Positions 18,391 to 26,458 of a stretch of 39,914 bases of DNA are shown in pieces (the first letter of the stretch is position 1; each line of letters opens with the position of its first letter). The notes beneath the pieces were generated by a model. That model had not been told where the DNA came from, did no database searches, and saw only the letters and a list, made by a program, of their open reading frames with translations. A program made the position numbers and the translations under genes. This DNA comes from Chloroflexota bacterium. Its GTDB lineage: Bacteria > Chloroflexota > Anaerolineae > Aggregatilineales > Phototrophicaceae. The DNA lies in the NCBI GenBank assembly GCA_009841405.1, contig VXLV01000049.1:1-39914 (forward strand), read 5' to 3'.

Positions 18391-19797
18391 TTAATTCGCC
18401 CGCGCGTCGCCTTGACGCCAGGCCTCGGACAGATTGTGGCGCGGCAGGTCCCGCGCGCGCAGCCCGCTCTTTTCCGCGTCTTGATAGCGCCCGAAATACT
18501 GCTCAATCGCGCCCGTCAAGCGCTCGACGACCGGGGCGTACTCGGCATCGGCGATGCGATTAAGCGTTTCGCCGGGATCGCGCGACAAGTCAAATAGCTC
18601 GCAGGGCGCGCCGTCGTAATATCGTCTCACCAACTTATATTCTTGCGTACGCGCCATGCGCAAGTCGCCGTATTCGCCGAACTGGATCTGCCGCCAATCC
18701 GGCAGCGCGGCGGAATTATCCAGCAGCGGCCAGAAGCTGCGCCCGGGATAGTTGCGCTCTGCCGGCAACGCCTCGCAGATGCCGGCGTAATCGGCCAGCG
18801 TCCGGAAAGTATCCAGATGGTCGACAAACTCCAGGCGCCGTTGCCGCGCGAAGAGCCGGCGCGGATGATTCAAGATCAGCGGCACGCGAATCGACTCCTC
18901 AAGCATGTTGAGCGGCAGCGTGGCGTTGCCCTTACCCCAGAGCCCGTGATGCCCGCAGCAGAGGCCATGGTCAGAGGTGAAGGCGATCAGCGTGCGGTCG
19001 CGCAGTTGCAGCGCATCGAGCTCGTCCAGCAGGCGCCCGACCGCCTCATCGATATGCGCGACCGCAGCGAAATACTGCGCCAGCGCCTCGCGCGGATTCA
19101 AGCGCGTCGGCAAGGTGGATTCCAGCGCCTGCGCGCCAAAGGGGTAAGCCGGCTGATCGAGCAGACCATCGAAAGCGCTCTCGCGATAAGCCTCCGCCAG
19201 GCGTTCCGGCTGCCCGCGCCAGGGATTATGCGTGCCGAAGTAGCCGATGTGCAAAAAGAAAGGCGCCGCCTCATCGCGGCCGCGCAAAAACTCGATCGCC
19301 CGGTCGGTGATCACAGGCGTCCGCTGACCCGGGATCGTCTGGATGTCGCCATTCAGGCTGAAGCGGTGGTCGCCGCCGTGCTCGGCCGGGTAATCGCCGA
19401 CGCCGCTGAACCAATGCGCGAAGCCCGCCCCCGGCTGATCATCATCGCCCAGATGCCATTTGCCGCAGTGCGCCGTCTGATAGCCCGCCCCCGCCAGCAA
19501 CTGCGCCAGCGTGACCTCGTCTTTCAGCCAGGGCCGCCGGTGGATCTCCGGGATTGTCGACGACAGATAATCGTGGATGCCGTGCTGCGAAGCCAGCCGC
19601 CCGGTCAGCAAGCAGGCGCGCGCCGGCGAGCATACCGGCGTCGGCGTGAAGGCGTTCTCCATCAGCGCGCCGGTTTCCGCCAGGTAGTCCAGCGTCGGCG
19701 TGTGAATCTCCGCGTTGCCGTAACAGCCCAGCGCCCACTGCGCCAAATCGTCGTTGACGATCAGGATGATATTGTTCTGTTCAGTCTGCGGCATCAT
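18391..19797 (-). CDS. Sulfatase (formylglycine type), second of pair
   Basis: A 468-residue alkaline-phosphatase-superfamily arylsulfatase that removes sulfate esters. The metal-binding IVNDD is at 13-17. The modification site CSPARACLLTGR starts at Cys56, giving the C-x-P-x-R core whose Cys is oxidised to formylglycine. HCGKWHLG carries the active-site Lys and His, and TSDHGLCCGHHGLWGKG holds the second metal Asp and His. The C-terminal KLVRRYYDGAPCELFDLSRDP is typical of the family. No signal peptide is present, so it may act inside the cell. Its start overlaps the upstream sulfatase stop by 17 nt (a second ATG lies at 19794). Substrate unknown; nearby genes suggest sulfated glycans. No formylglycine-generating enzyme gene is in the window. 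Confidence 0.9.
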   Translation of the reverse strand: MMPQTEQNNIILIVNDDLAQWALGCYGNAEIHTPTLDYLAETGALMENAFTPTPVCSPARACLLTGRLASQHGIHDYLSSTIPEIHRRPWLKDEVTLAQLLAGAGYQTAHCGKWHLGDDDQPGAGFAHWFSGVGDYPAEHGGDHRFSLNGDIQTIPGQRTPVITDRAIEFLRGRDEAAPFFLHIGYFGTHNPWRGQPERLAEAYRESAFDGLLDQPAYPFGAQALESTLPTRLNPREALAQYFAAVAHIDEAVGRLLDELDALQLRDRTLIAFTSDHGLCCGHHGLWGKGNATLPLNMLEESIRVPLILNHPRRLFARQRRLEFVDHLDTFRTLADYAGICEALPAERNYPGRSFWPLLDNSAALPDWRQIQFGEYGDLRMARTQEYKLVRRYYDGAPCELFDLSRDPGETLNRIADAEYAPVVERLTGAIEQYFGRYQDAEKSGLRARDLPRHNLSEAWRQGDARAN

Positions 19798-21349
19798 TTA
19801 CCCGCGCCCGCCGTTGCATCAATTCCTGAAACTTCTGTCTGTCTCGCTCGCGAAAGGCCTCGCTGACTGGCGCGGCGAAGTCTTTGTCGCCCGTCTGTTC
19901 CAGCCAGGCTTGCAGTTCCGCTTCCATCTCGCTGACGACCTCGCCGTGCCGCGCGCTCGCGTACAGGTTGACCAATTCGTAGGGGTCCGCGTCCAAATCG
20001 TAAAGCTCGCTCGCATGGTTCTGCCAGGCGACCAGTTTGTAACGGCCCTTGATAACGGCGCGGGCCAGCTCGATCGTGCCGAAGCCGTGCCCATAGCTCT
20101 CGACCAGCAAGGACTTGCGGCCCGCGACATCCTCGCCGCAAGCCAGGGGCAGCAAACTCTCGCCATCAACCGGGCGCGCGAAACTCGTCCCGGCCGCATC
20201 CAGGATCGTCGGCGCGATGTCAGTGCCGCAGGCGAGCGCGTCAGACGTCCGACCGGCGGCGATGCGACCCGGATAGCGCAGCGCCAGCGGCACGCGCAGC
20301 ACCTCTTCGGTGAGGTACGAGCCCTTGTCGAAGCGACCGCCGTGGCTGCCCAGGGCATCGCCGTGATCGGCCGTCCAGATGACCAGCGTATTCTCCGCCA
20401 GCCCCAATTCCTCCAGCTTGTCCAGGACGAGGCCGCCGGCGGCGTCAACCATCGTGATATGCGCGTAGGCGCGCGCGATGATGCGCTGCCATTCGCCCCA
20501 GTCGAGATTGCTGGGCGTGGCGAAGCGCCTGTCTTCATCGGTCAGGCGGTCGTGCGGGTCCTGCCAATAGGGCGCGGGCTTTCCAGCCAGCGTGTCGGCG
20601 AAGTTGCCATAGACAGGGATGTCTTCCGGATCGTAGAGATCGGCGAATTCGCGGGTGGGGAAGAAGGGCTGATGCGGGCCCCAAAAGTCGAGCCGCAGGT
20701 GAAAGGGCCGGTCGTCCTCGGCGGCGGCCAGCGTCGCGAGCTGCTCACAAGCCAAATCCGCAAGGAAAAAAGCTTCGTGGCTTTCTTTGGGCGTGGTGGT
20801 GATGCCGGTGGCGTGTTCGCCGCACCAATAGCGATCGCTGCGGTAAGTCGCGCCGACCTTCAGCGCGGGGAACTCGCGATTCATCACGAAACTGTCAAAG
20901 ACGAACTCGACTTGATGTTCGGCCGGCGGCAGGCCCTTCCTGCGCAGGTAGTCGCGATATTGGTCCGTGATGTAGGGATTGCCGTAATCTTCCAGCGAGA
21001 AACCTTCGCAATCAAAGTCGAGGGCTGTGCCGGCGCCGGCATGCCATTTGCCGAAGTAAAAATTGCGATAGCCGACGCGCGCCAGGTTGCTCAGGTAGAC
21101 CTCATGATCGTACGGCGCGTTGGAGTAGTTGTAATAATTGCGGTGATTGTGCGGATACAAGCCGGTGGCCAGCGTCCGGCGCGAGGGACCGCACAAGGGC
21201 GCGGCGCAGTATGCGCGCTTGAAGCGCAGCCCGCCCCTGGCCAGCCGGTCAAAGTTCGGCGTCAGCGGGCGCGCTCCGCCATCCCATCCGTGCCGATAGT
21301 AGGCCTGGTGGTCGTTGACGATGAGTACGATATTGGGGCGCGCGCACAT
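19781..21349 (-). CDS. Sulfatase (formylglycine type), first of pair
   Basis: A 522-residue sulfatase with the start at ATG 21349, chosen because MCARPNIVLIVND is the conserved beginning; the in-frame extension to 21442 runs through repeats. The formylglycine site is CGPSRRTLATG with Cys53 and the C-x-P-S-R core. FGKWHAG carries the active-site Lys and His, and WTADHGDALGSHG supplies metal ligands. LYDLDADPYELVNL closes the fold. It differs clearly from the downstream sulfatase, so this is a pair of distinct enzymes and not a recent duplication. Translation of the two is coupled by overlap. No signal peptide is visible, as in its partner. Confidence 0.9.
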   Translation of the reverse strand: MCARPNIVLIVNDHQAYYRHGWDGGARPLTPNFDRLARGGLRFKRAYCAAPLCGPSRRTLATGLYPHNHRNYYNYSNAPYDHEVYLSNLARVGYRNFYFGKWHAGAGTALDFDCEGFSLEDYGNPYITDQYRDYLRRKGLPPAEHQVEFVFDSFVMNREFPALKVGATYRSDRYWCGEHATGITTTPKESHEAFFLADLACEQLATLAAAEDDRPFHLRLDFWGPHQPFFPTREFADLYDPEDIPVYGNFADTLAGKPAPYWQDPHDRLTDEDRRFATPSNLDWGEWQRIIARAYAHITMVDAAGGLVLDKLEELGLAENTLVIWTADHGDALGSHGGRFDKGSYLTEEVLRVPLALRYPGRIAAGRTSDALACGTDIAPTILDAAGTSFARPVDGESLLPLACGEDVAGRKSLLVESYGHGFGTIELARAVIKGRYKLVAWQNHASELYDLDADPYELVNLYASARHGEVVSEMEAELQAWLEQTGDKDFAAPVSEAFRERDRQKFQELMQRRARVNDAAD

Positions 21350-21429
21350 TATGCTTGCGGTCCTTCGAACAACTGCGGCGCTATCGAATCCGACATGCTG
21401 GCATGTTGCCACATAATGCCAGGCTGGTG

Positions 21430-21501
21430 TAGGGGCGACCAACCTGGTCGCCCGTTACCGCCGCGACTTGTGCAGTCGGGCGACATGGCATGTCGCCCCT
21501 A
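21430..21501. repeat. REPIN-like inverted pair (TAGGGGCG family)
   Basis: A 72-nt unit with TAGGGGCGACC and TGTCGCCCCTA ends in the divergent gap between the sulfatase pair and the sugar-binding protein gene. It accounts for much of this 300-nt non-coding stretch. The rest holds only the ribosome site AGGAGG at 21637-21642 and a TAAAAT at 21615-21620. Confidence 0.75.
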
Positions 21502-21649
21502 CGGACTGTTGCATTGACGAAATCTGCATCAGTTTCTAGGAACTACTTCTGTGTCGCTGTAGTGAATTGTCGTTTGCGGCGGGGACGGCGGCGGGTTAAA
21601 CTCAGCGGAATGTTTAAAATACAGACATCTGCATACAGGAGGCGTAGTT

Positions 21650-22927
21650 ATGAAGTTTCGAATTGCTGTGCATATCTGCATATTGCTATTCACCGTCTTG
21701 GCTTTTTCCGCGCCGACGCTGGCGCAAGACGAAGTCACGATTGACTTCTGGATCCCCGGCGGACGCGGGCGCGACGAAGGCACGGCCGCCGTCATTGAAG
21801 CCTTTGAAGCGCAGAATCCCCATATCACGGTCGAGCTGACGGCGACGCCCTTCGGCGAATTCTTTGACTCGCTGCAAGTCGCGTTCGCCGGCAACAGTCC
21901 GCCCGATGCCGCCTTGATCGACGGCGTCGGCGTCCAGAACCTGGCTTTCAATGGCGCACTGCTGCCGATTGAAGACATGTTCAGCCAGGAGGACCTGGAC
22001 GACTTCATGGGCGATCTGATCGAGATGGTCACGCTTGATGGCCACATGTTCGCCGCGCCCTGGGCAAATGCCGCCGACGCCATGTACTACAACGTGGATA
22101 TGTTCGAGGCGGCCGGCGTCCAGGCGCCGAAGACGCTTGAAGAGGGCTGGACCTGGGCCGAATTCGTCGACAACGTAAACGCGGTGCGGGCGCATCAAGC
22201 CGAGCAAGGCAACGAGGTCTGGGGCATGATGGGCTTCAACAATCCGCTGCAGGGCGCCTTCTTCACCTGGACCATCATCCGCAGCGCCAGCAGCCCGGGC
22301 GAACCGCTCTGGGAAACGATCGCGCCCGATCTGTCCACCTTCGCCGGTTACATCGACACGCCCGAAGCCATGGAAGCCTACGCCTTCTATCAGAGCCTGT
22401 ACACGGACGGCTTTGCGCCCAGCGACAATATCCCGGACGCCTTCCCGAACGGCTTGACCGCGACCTTCTTCGCCATTCCGCCGACCGGCACCGTGCTGGC
22501 GCGCAACTTCCCCGATCTGAACTGGGATGTCATGCCGATGCCCTACATCAAGACGCCGATCACGCACACGGGTTCCTTCGCGCCCGGCGTGGCCGCCAAG
22601 AGCGACAATCCCGAAGAAGCCAAAGCCTTCGTCAAGTTCTTCACCAGCCAGGAAGGCTACGGCATCTATCACAACGTCACCAAAGTCGTGCCCGGCCGCA
22701 AGTCCATGCAAGCGCAACTGCCGGACTTCCAGGAGGGCTTCCTGGCGCTGCTCTTTGAAGAGATGGTGGAATGGGGCGTCGCCCGGCCCGGCGGGCCCGC
22801 GCATACCATCTTCAATCGCATCATCGCCAGCGACATGATGGTCAATATCGCCCTGGGCGGAGACATTGAAGAAGAGGTCGCCAACGCCATCCTGGAAGCT
22901 GACGCCCAGCTGATGCAATTCAGGTAG
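21650..22927 (+). CDS. Extracellular sugar-binding protein (SBP_bac_1, MalE type), orphan
   Basis: A 425-residue exported solute-binding protein. AGGAGG at 21637-21642 lies 7 nt before the ATG. A signal peptide runs to about residue 25 with cleavage likely after TLA. The mature part has the family pattern: VTIDFWIPGG, IEAFEAQNPHITVEL, PPDAALIDG, PWANAADAMYYNVDMFEAAG, and late AKAFVKFFTSQEGYG. Members bind mono- or oligosaccharides for CUT1 ABC importers. No permease or ATPase gene follows; the next gene is on the opposite strand. It must use membrane components encoded elsewhere, or act as a sensor ligand-binder. Its position beside sulfatases supports a glycan-related ligand by inference. 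Confidence 0.9.
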   Translation: MKFRIAVHICILLFTVLAFSAPTLAQDEVTIDFWIPGGRGRDEGTAAVIEAFEAQNPHITVELTATPFGEFFDSLQVAFAGNSPPDAALIDGVGVQNLAFNGALLPIEDMFSQEDLDDFMGDLIEMVTLDGHMFAAPWANAADAMYYNVDMFEAAGVQAPKTLEEGWTWAEFVDNVNAVRAHQAEQGNEVWGMMGFNNPLQGAFFTWTIIRSASSPGEPLWETIAPDLSTFAGYIDTPEAMEAYAFYQSLYTDGFAPSDNIPDAFPNGLTATFFAIPPTGTVLARNFPDLNWDVMPMPYIKTPITHTGSFAPGVAAKSDNPEEAKAFVKFFTSQEGYGIYHNVTKVVPGRKSMQAQLPDFQEGFLALLFEEMVEWGVARPGGPAHTIFNRIIASDMMVNIALGGDIEEEVANAILEADAQLMQFR

Positions 22928-22936
22928 ATGGGTCTA

Positions 22937-22980
22937 CCCCTCCCCCCGGCCCCCTCCCCGGCAAGCCAGGGAGGGGGAGC
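22937..22980. repeat. C/G-rich palindromic repeat (CCCTCCC family)
   Basis: CCCCTCCCC and CCCCCTCCCC on the left pair with GGGAGGGGGAG on the right, immediately after the sugar-binding protein stop. Confidence 0.65.
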
Positions 22981-23054
22981 GCGCCGAAAGAGCTTGTCAC
23001 GATGTGGTGCATCCTGAGTAATTGCGTGATGAAGTTTGATGTTATTTGCGCAGT

Positions 23055-23136
23055 CACCCTTCCCCATTTCAATGGGGAAGGGCCGGGGATGGGGTAAAAA
23101 ACTGTCCCGTCCTCCCCCAAAATGAGGGAGAGGGAG
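23055..23136. repeat. Two adjacent C/G-rich palindromes (CCCTCCC family)
   Basis: CCCTTCCCCATT...AATGGGGAAGGG (from 23055) and CCTCCCCCA...TGAGGGAGAGGGAG (to 23136) lie side by side. The second runs directly into a conserved tail (23142-23197) that recurs in inverted orientation at 31935-31993. Confidence 0.7.
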
Positions 23137-23141
23137 CCTTA

Positions 23142-23197
23142 CACCGCGTGATGCAAGTTTTTGCATGGACGGTGGCTTTGCCGCGCATGTGTCTACA
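23142..23197 (+). repeat. Conserved tail of the C/G-rich repeat, copy A
   Basis: CACCGCGTGATGCAAG leads to GGCTTTGCCGCGCATG and ends in GTCTACA. The reverse complement of 31935-31993 matches it almost throughout, with identical blocks such as TTTGCCGCGC and GTCTACA. With the adjacent palindromes this defines a composite dispersed element. Confidence 0.6.
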
Positions 23198-24056
23198 AGG
23201 CTGACTCAAAGAGCGAGGGGAAGTGGCGGATGGGATCGCCGGGATCGCGCAGGAGAATGCGCTGGCGCGGCGTCAGCTGGACATCAGCCGGTTCTTCCAC
23301 GCGCCTCGAGGTCCAGGTCAGGTGGGAGACGCAGTATTTGTAGAGCGCGGTGCGCCGTTCGTGCTGGGCGTTCCAGCGCGCGGTGCCGTGCGTCAGCGCC
23401 TCGGAGAAGAGGATGACGGAGCCGGCGGGCATCGGCGGCGTGACGACATGCGGCGAGTCGTGGTGATTGTCGCTGATTTGCGGCGGCAGCCTGTAGTGGC
23501 TTTTGTGGCTGCCCGGCACGCAGCAGAAGCCGCCGTGCTCGCCGCCGGAATCGGTCAGCGCCCAGGCGACCACGATGAAGCCCTCGTAAATCTGGCTGCT
23601 GCGGAAGGCGTAGTACTCGCCGGGCGCGACATTCTCGTTGGTGGCGGTGGCGCCGTAATCGGCGTGCAAGCTGCCGTAAGCCATGCCCTGGCGCATGATC
23701 ATGCCGTAGAGCCGGTCGAGCCGGAAGGCATCGCCCAGGCGCAGGCGCAGCACGGGCATGATGGCGGGATGGTCGAGCAGGTCGCAGAAGGGCTGGCCCC
23801 AATTGAGGAAGCCGGCGCCCACCGGCTTGGGCTTCCGCTCCAGGGTCATGCTGTCGGGCACGGTCGCCTCGGGCTTGAGCAGGGAGGCGCCCAGGGTGGG
23901 GGCGCTGCCGAAGCGGGGCGAGTCGTCCGGCGGCGGCAGGTTCTGGTCGTCGATGAGGCGGTTGAGCTCGGCGACTTCGGCGGGGCTGAGGGCGTCTTCG
24001 ATGACCAGGTAGCCGTTGAGGTCGAAGAGGTATTGCTGCAGTTCGAGGTCGGGCAT
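23193..24056 (-). CDS. Phytanoyl-CoA dioxygenase (PhyH) family protein
   Basis: A 287-residue Fe(II)/2-oxoglutarate-dependent oxygenase. The iron site is H131 and D133 in SLHADYG, with the distal H223 in ALTHGTARW. An Arg shortly after (R227 or R234/R235) would hold 2-oxoglutarate. The DLNGYLVIEDALSPAEVAEL N-terminus and the CCVPGSHKSHYRLP loop are typical of the bacterial PhyH branch. Members hydroxylate fatty acyl, amino acid or natural-product substrates, so no specific reaction can be named. It is a single-gene unit, convergent with the sugar-binding protein gene. This family is expanded in some sponge-associated bacteria, which is contextual only. Confidence 0.88.
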   Translation of the reverse strand: MPDLELQQYLFDLNGYLVIEDALSPAEVAELNRLIDDQNLPPPDDSPRFGSAPTLGASLLKPEATVPDSMTLERKPKPVGAGFLNWGQPFCDLLDHPAIMPVLRLRLGDAFRLDRLYGMIMRQGMAYGSLHADYGATATNENVAPGEYYAFRSSQIYEGFIVVAWALTDSGGEHGGFCCVPGSHKSHYRLPPQISDNHHDSPHVVTPPMPAGSVILFSEALTHGTARWNAQHERRTALYKYCVSHLTWTSRRVEEPADVQLTPRQRILLRDPGDPIRHFPSLFESAL

Positions 24057-24136
24057 GGGCTTGCTCTCGGGTGGTCGGGCGGATGGGGTAGACGATAGCG
24101 CGTTTGGGGCGGGAATGCGAATGCGGGGGGATTTTG

Positions 24137-24210
24137 ACCACTAAGGGCACAAAGTCACAAAGGTCACAAAGGGGTTTTTTACCACCGAGGACACCGAGGA
24201 CACCGAGAAG
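24137..24210. repeat. Short tandem repeats of ACAAAG and GGACACCGA type
   Basis: ACCACTAAGGGCACAAAG is followed by further CACAAAG units. After a T-run come ACCACCGAGGACACCGAG and another GGACACCGAG unit. This resembles the ACAGAGAAC arrays at 34807 and 39861 in unit length (about 9 nt) and in starting with ACCAC or AACAC after a T-run. Confidence 0.6.
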
Positions 24211-24246
24211 ATAGAGGGGTCGCCGAAGGCGGTCATTGTAATTCCA

Positions 24247-24294
24247 ATTAGAATCGGAAATATTATTTGTCCAATAAAGCGTTCCGATTCTAAT
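24247..24294. repeat. Perfect 13-bp inverted repeat with AT-rich loop
   Basis: ATTAGAATCGGAA at 24247-24259 is exactly complementary to TTCCGATTCTAAT at 24282-24294. The 22-nt loop contains TTATT and AATAA, which can extend the pairing. It lacks a T-run on either strand. It could be a mobile-element end pair, a recombination site, or an mRNA 3' hairpin for the island operon, which ends 158 nt away. Confidence 0.65.
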
Positions 24295-24451
24295 ACGCGA
24301 TGGGGCGGCGTTGGCGCGCTGGACGTGGGCTGGGGCGGAGGCGGTCATGCGTTGAGGGTAGCGGATAATGGAGCGGGGAAGGCGACTGTTTGGTCGCGCT
24401 TGGAGGATTCGTCATCGCAGTGCGAGCGACACGTTTGTAGTACGATGCTTC

Positions 24452-26458
24452 TTATTTCACCATATCTTCAGTGAATTCGTTTAACAGTTTACGGAACTTA
24501 GAAACTTCGTCTTGTGCCTCAAGGTACGCCTTATAGTTTCTTAATGTGTCTTCTATAAGGGCATCGTAGAAGATATACCTACACTTGAAGTTTATTCGTA
24601 GGTACTGATCAATATCTTCAACTCCACCATTATTGCTTGGAGGTTTTCCCAACAAGATAATACACTCAACATTCTCTTTTTCATCGGGTCTTTGCGTTCT
24701 TAGACACTTCTCCAAAGCGCTTTTATATTTGCCAATTTGTCGTCCTAAGTCTTGCACATCAACAACACGGTCTGCCTTTTTTAGCTCAACGATAATGTGC
24801 TTGCCGGCTGCGGTCTTGTAGCGAATATCAAGCCGTGCCCTCTTTTCAGGGGCCGTTAGTTTGGCGTCGATTGCATCAAAGTCTTCCGTAACAGATTTCT
24901 CAATCCTTTTGTCAGTTGCCGCCCGTTCCCACGAAGGATCCAGCAACCAAAGATGATCATAGATGTATTCCTGTAGTGTTGCCTCCAATGCGCTAGGTTT
25001 GATGTTGTCTAAGTGGTTTACTACTGCAATTCTCTCTTCAACTACGTCGTAGTATCTCATGGCCTCCAATTCGTCGAGATCCCGAAAAATCCGCATCATT
25101 GTCTTAAACTGTTCTTCAGTTTCTATCTGGTCTAAAGCGTTGAGCGACCCTCTTAATGCAAGAGTTTCAAAGGCTACAAGATTCGCCTTGTACATTTCGG
25201 TCCTTGCTTCTGAATTAGGAAACGGAAGGGATTCCAGCTTTTGAAAGAGTCTTTCTGCTGCCTTGCGATTGCCGCCCTTCCACTTGCTATACCATTTCTT
25301 GATCGCAGGATTCTCAGTAGCTCGTTGGATACTGGCTTCTTTCCGAAGATCTGCCCAATCAGATTGAATTCTCTTAAGTTGCTTCCATATGAACTCCTTG
25401 AGCTTACGATACCTCTCGGCATCTTCTCGTACATTTTGGCGATTGCTTGTAATTATGTCCGGCTCCTCGTTGACGTCCAAGAAATCGGCCTGAATCTCAC
25501 CAATGAGGTATTTGGAGTAGATTCCACCCTCACGATACGATGACAAGATATCATCTTGCACCGACTTGCCGCGAGCAAATATAACGATCGCGTTAATGTT
25601 ATCTTCGTACTCCTTGAAATTCTTTCGCTCATCTACGGTTGCGATCCATCCAGAAATTCTGTAGCCTTCTGCCGGATCCACAACATTGCAGAGCTTTGTT
25701 GCGCTGCTTAACTTCTCTCCAGTTCTCTCGAGATACTCGCTGCTTTCATTGCCGAAATACCACATAAACTCAAGGTAATTGAAGAATTCTCTGTCCGTCG
25801 GAGTTACCTCTTCTTTCCCGACGAATACTTGAAACTCGTGCATTGCACCTATAACACTGAATCTTCTAGCAAGTCTCCGACGCAAATGCGAAGTAGTACG
25901 ATTAATGTCCGTATGCAGGTCTCGAAGCACAATAAGGGTGCCAGTTCGTATGTCAATGCCTTCTTCGTCCACCACATCAGGGTAATAGTTGAAATCCTTG
26001 GTTTCAGGGTTGTCTTCTTCCGTAGCATTTGCCTCTTCTCTAATCTTCTCTTGAATGGCATCGGAATTCATGACTAGGCCGTGGCGTTTTCCCTCTTTGG
26101 CACTGTGGATTTCTACGGTTTTCGCGATAGAAAAGACGGAGAGCTTACCAATGCCCTTTCTGCCCATAATGGGCCGACAGCGGATTGGCGTAGTTATGCC
26201 TTCAGATGTGCGCCTATTGTAACCAACCCTCAGGTATCGTTCGTTGATGTCCCTCTCAGACATTCCAATGCCATTGTCGTAAATGGAGATTGTTCCATCA
26301 CCCTCGTTGATTGTAATCCTTACCTTGGTAGCGTCGGCGTCCCACGCATTTGCAACGATTTCTGAAAGTACTGGGGGAATATGGCTATATAGTCCAATCC
26401 CCAAGTGATTGAGCACGTTGAGACTTATCGACATCTTGAACTTCTTATCGCTAGTCAC
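24452..26458 (-). CDS. MORC/Hsp90-like GHKL ATPase with C-terminal PD-(D/E)XK-like nuclease motif
   Basis: A 668-residue protein. The N-terminal GHKL ATPase fold shows motif I EIVANAWDADA (Glu33, Asn37, Asp40), motif II YDNGIGM (Asp61, Gly63, Gly65) and motif III GRKGIGK (99-105). An S5-like transducer region with basic residues follows (about 175-230). After a helical middle, the C-terminus has D544 and E558-L-K560 (RLDIRYK, then IIVELKKAD), the D-x(n)-ExK core of PD-(D/E)XK nucleases and related DUF4263-like domains. ATP-gated dimerisation on DNA followed by cleavage is the likely mode, by analogy with the MORC/MutL-like ATPases described computationally in bacterial restriction-modification loci. 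The gene overlaps the methyltransferase gene by 8 nt and is AT-rich (26 G+C in the 60 nt from 25201). I infer it is the restriction or effector subunit. Confidence 0.82.
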   Translation of the reverse strand: MTSDKKFKMSISLNVLNHLGIGLYSHIPPVLSEIVANAWDADATKVRITINEGDGTISIYDNGIGMSERDINERYLRVGYNRRTSEGITTPIRCRPIMGRKGIGKLSVFSIAKTVEIHSAKEGKRHGLVMNSDAIQEKIREEANATEEDNPETKDFNYYPDVVDEEGIDIRTGTLIVLRDLHTDINRTTSHLRRRLARRFSVIGAMHEFQVFVGKEEVTPTDREFFNYLEFMWYFGNESSEYLERTGEKLSSATKLCNVVDPAEGYRISGWIATVDERKNFKEYEDNINAIVIFARGKSVQDDILSSYREGGIYSKYLIGEIQADFLDVNEEPDIITSNRQNVREDAERYRKLKEFIWKQLKRIQSDWADLRKEASIQRATENPAIKKWYSKWKGGNRKAAERLFQKLESLPFPNSEARTEMYKANLVAFETLALRGSLNALDQIETEEQFKTMMRIFRDLDELEAMRYYDVVEERIAVVNHLDNIKPSALEATLQEYIYDHLWLLDPSWERAATDKRIEKSVTEDFDAIDAKLTAPEKRARLDIRYKTAAGKHIIVELKKADRVVDVQDLGRQIGKYKSALEKCLRTQRPDEKENVECIILLGKPPSNNGGVEDIDQYLRINFKCRYIFYDALIEDTLRNYKAYLEAQDEVSKFRKLLNEFTEDMVK

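Larger units (their letters stand above)
24057..24451. other. Non-coding junction between the dioxygenase and the defence island
   Basis: No gene is supported in these 395 nt. They hold a short-unit tandem array (24137-24210) and a perfect 13-bp inverted repeat (24247-24294). After about 24400 the composition becomes AT-rich at the 3' end of the GHKL ATPase gene. Repeats clustered at an island edge suit a recombination junction. Confidence 0.6.

Noticed and set aside
19754..21517. 587-residue plus-strand ORF opposite the first sulfatase
   Set aside because: No recognisable domain, and it lies entirely antisense to a gene with full catalytic motifs.
23284..24348. 354-residue minus-strand ORF overlapping the PhyH gene in another frame
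   Set aside because: Extreme Arg/Pro/Ala composition and no motifs; the PhyH frame carries the iron ligands.
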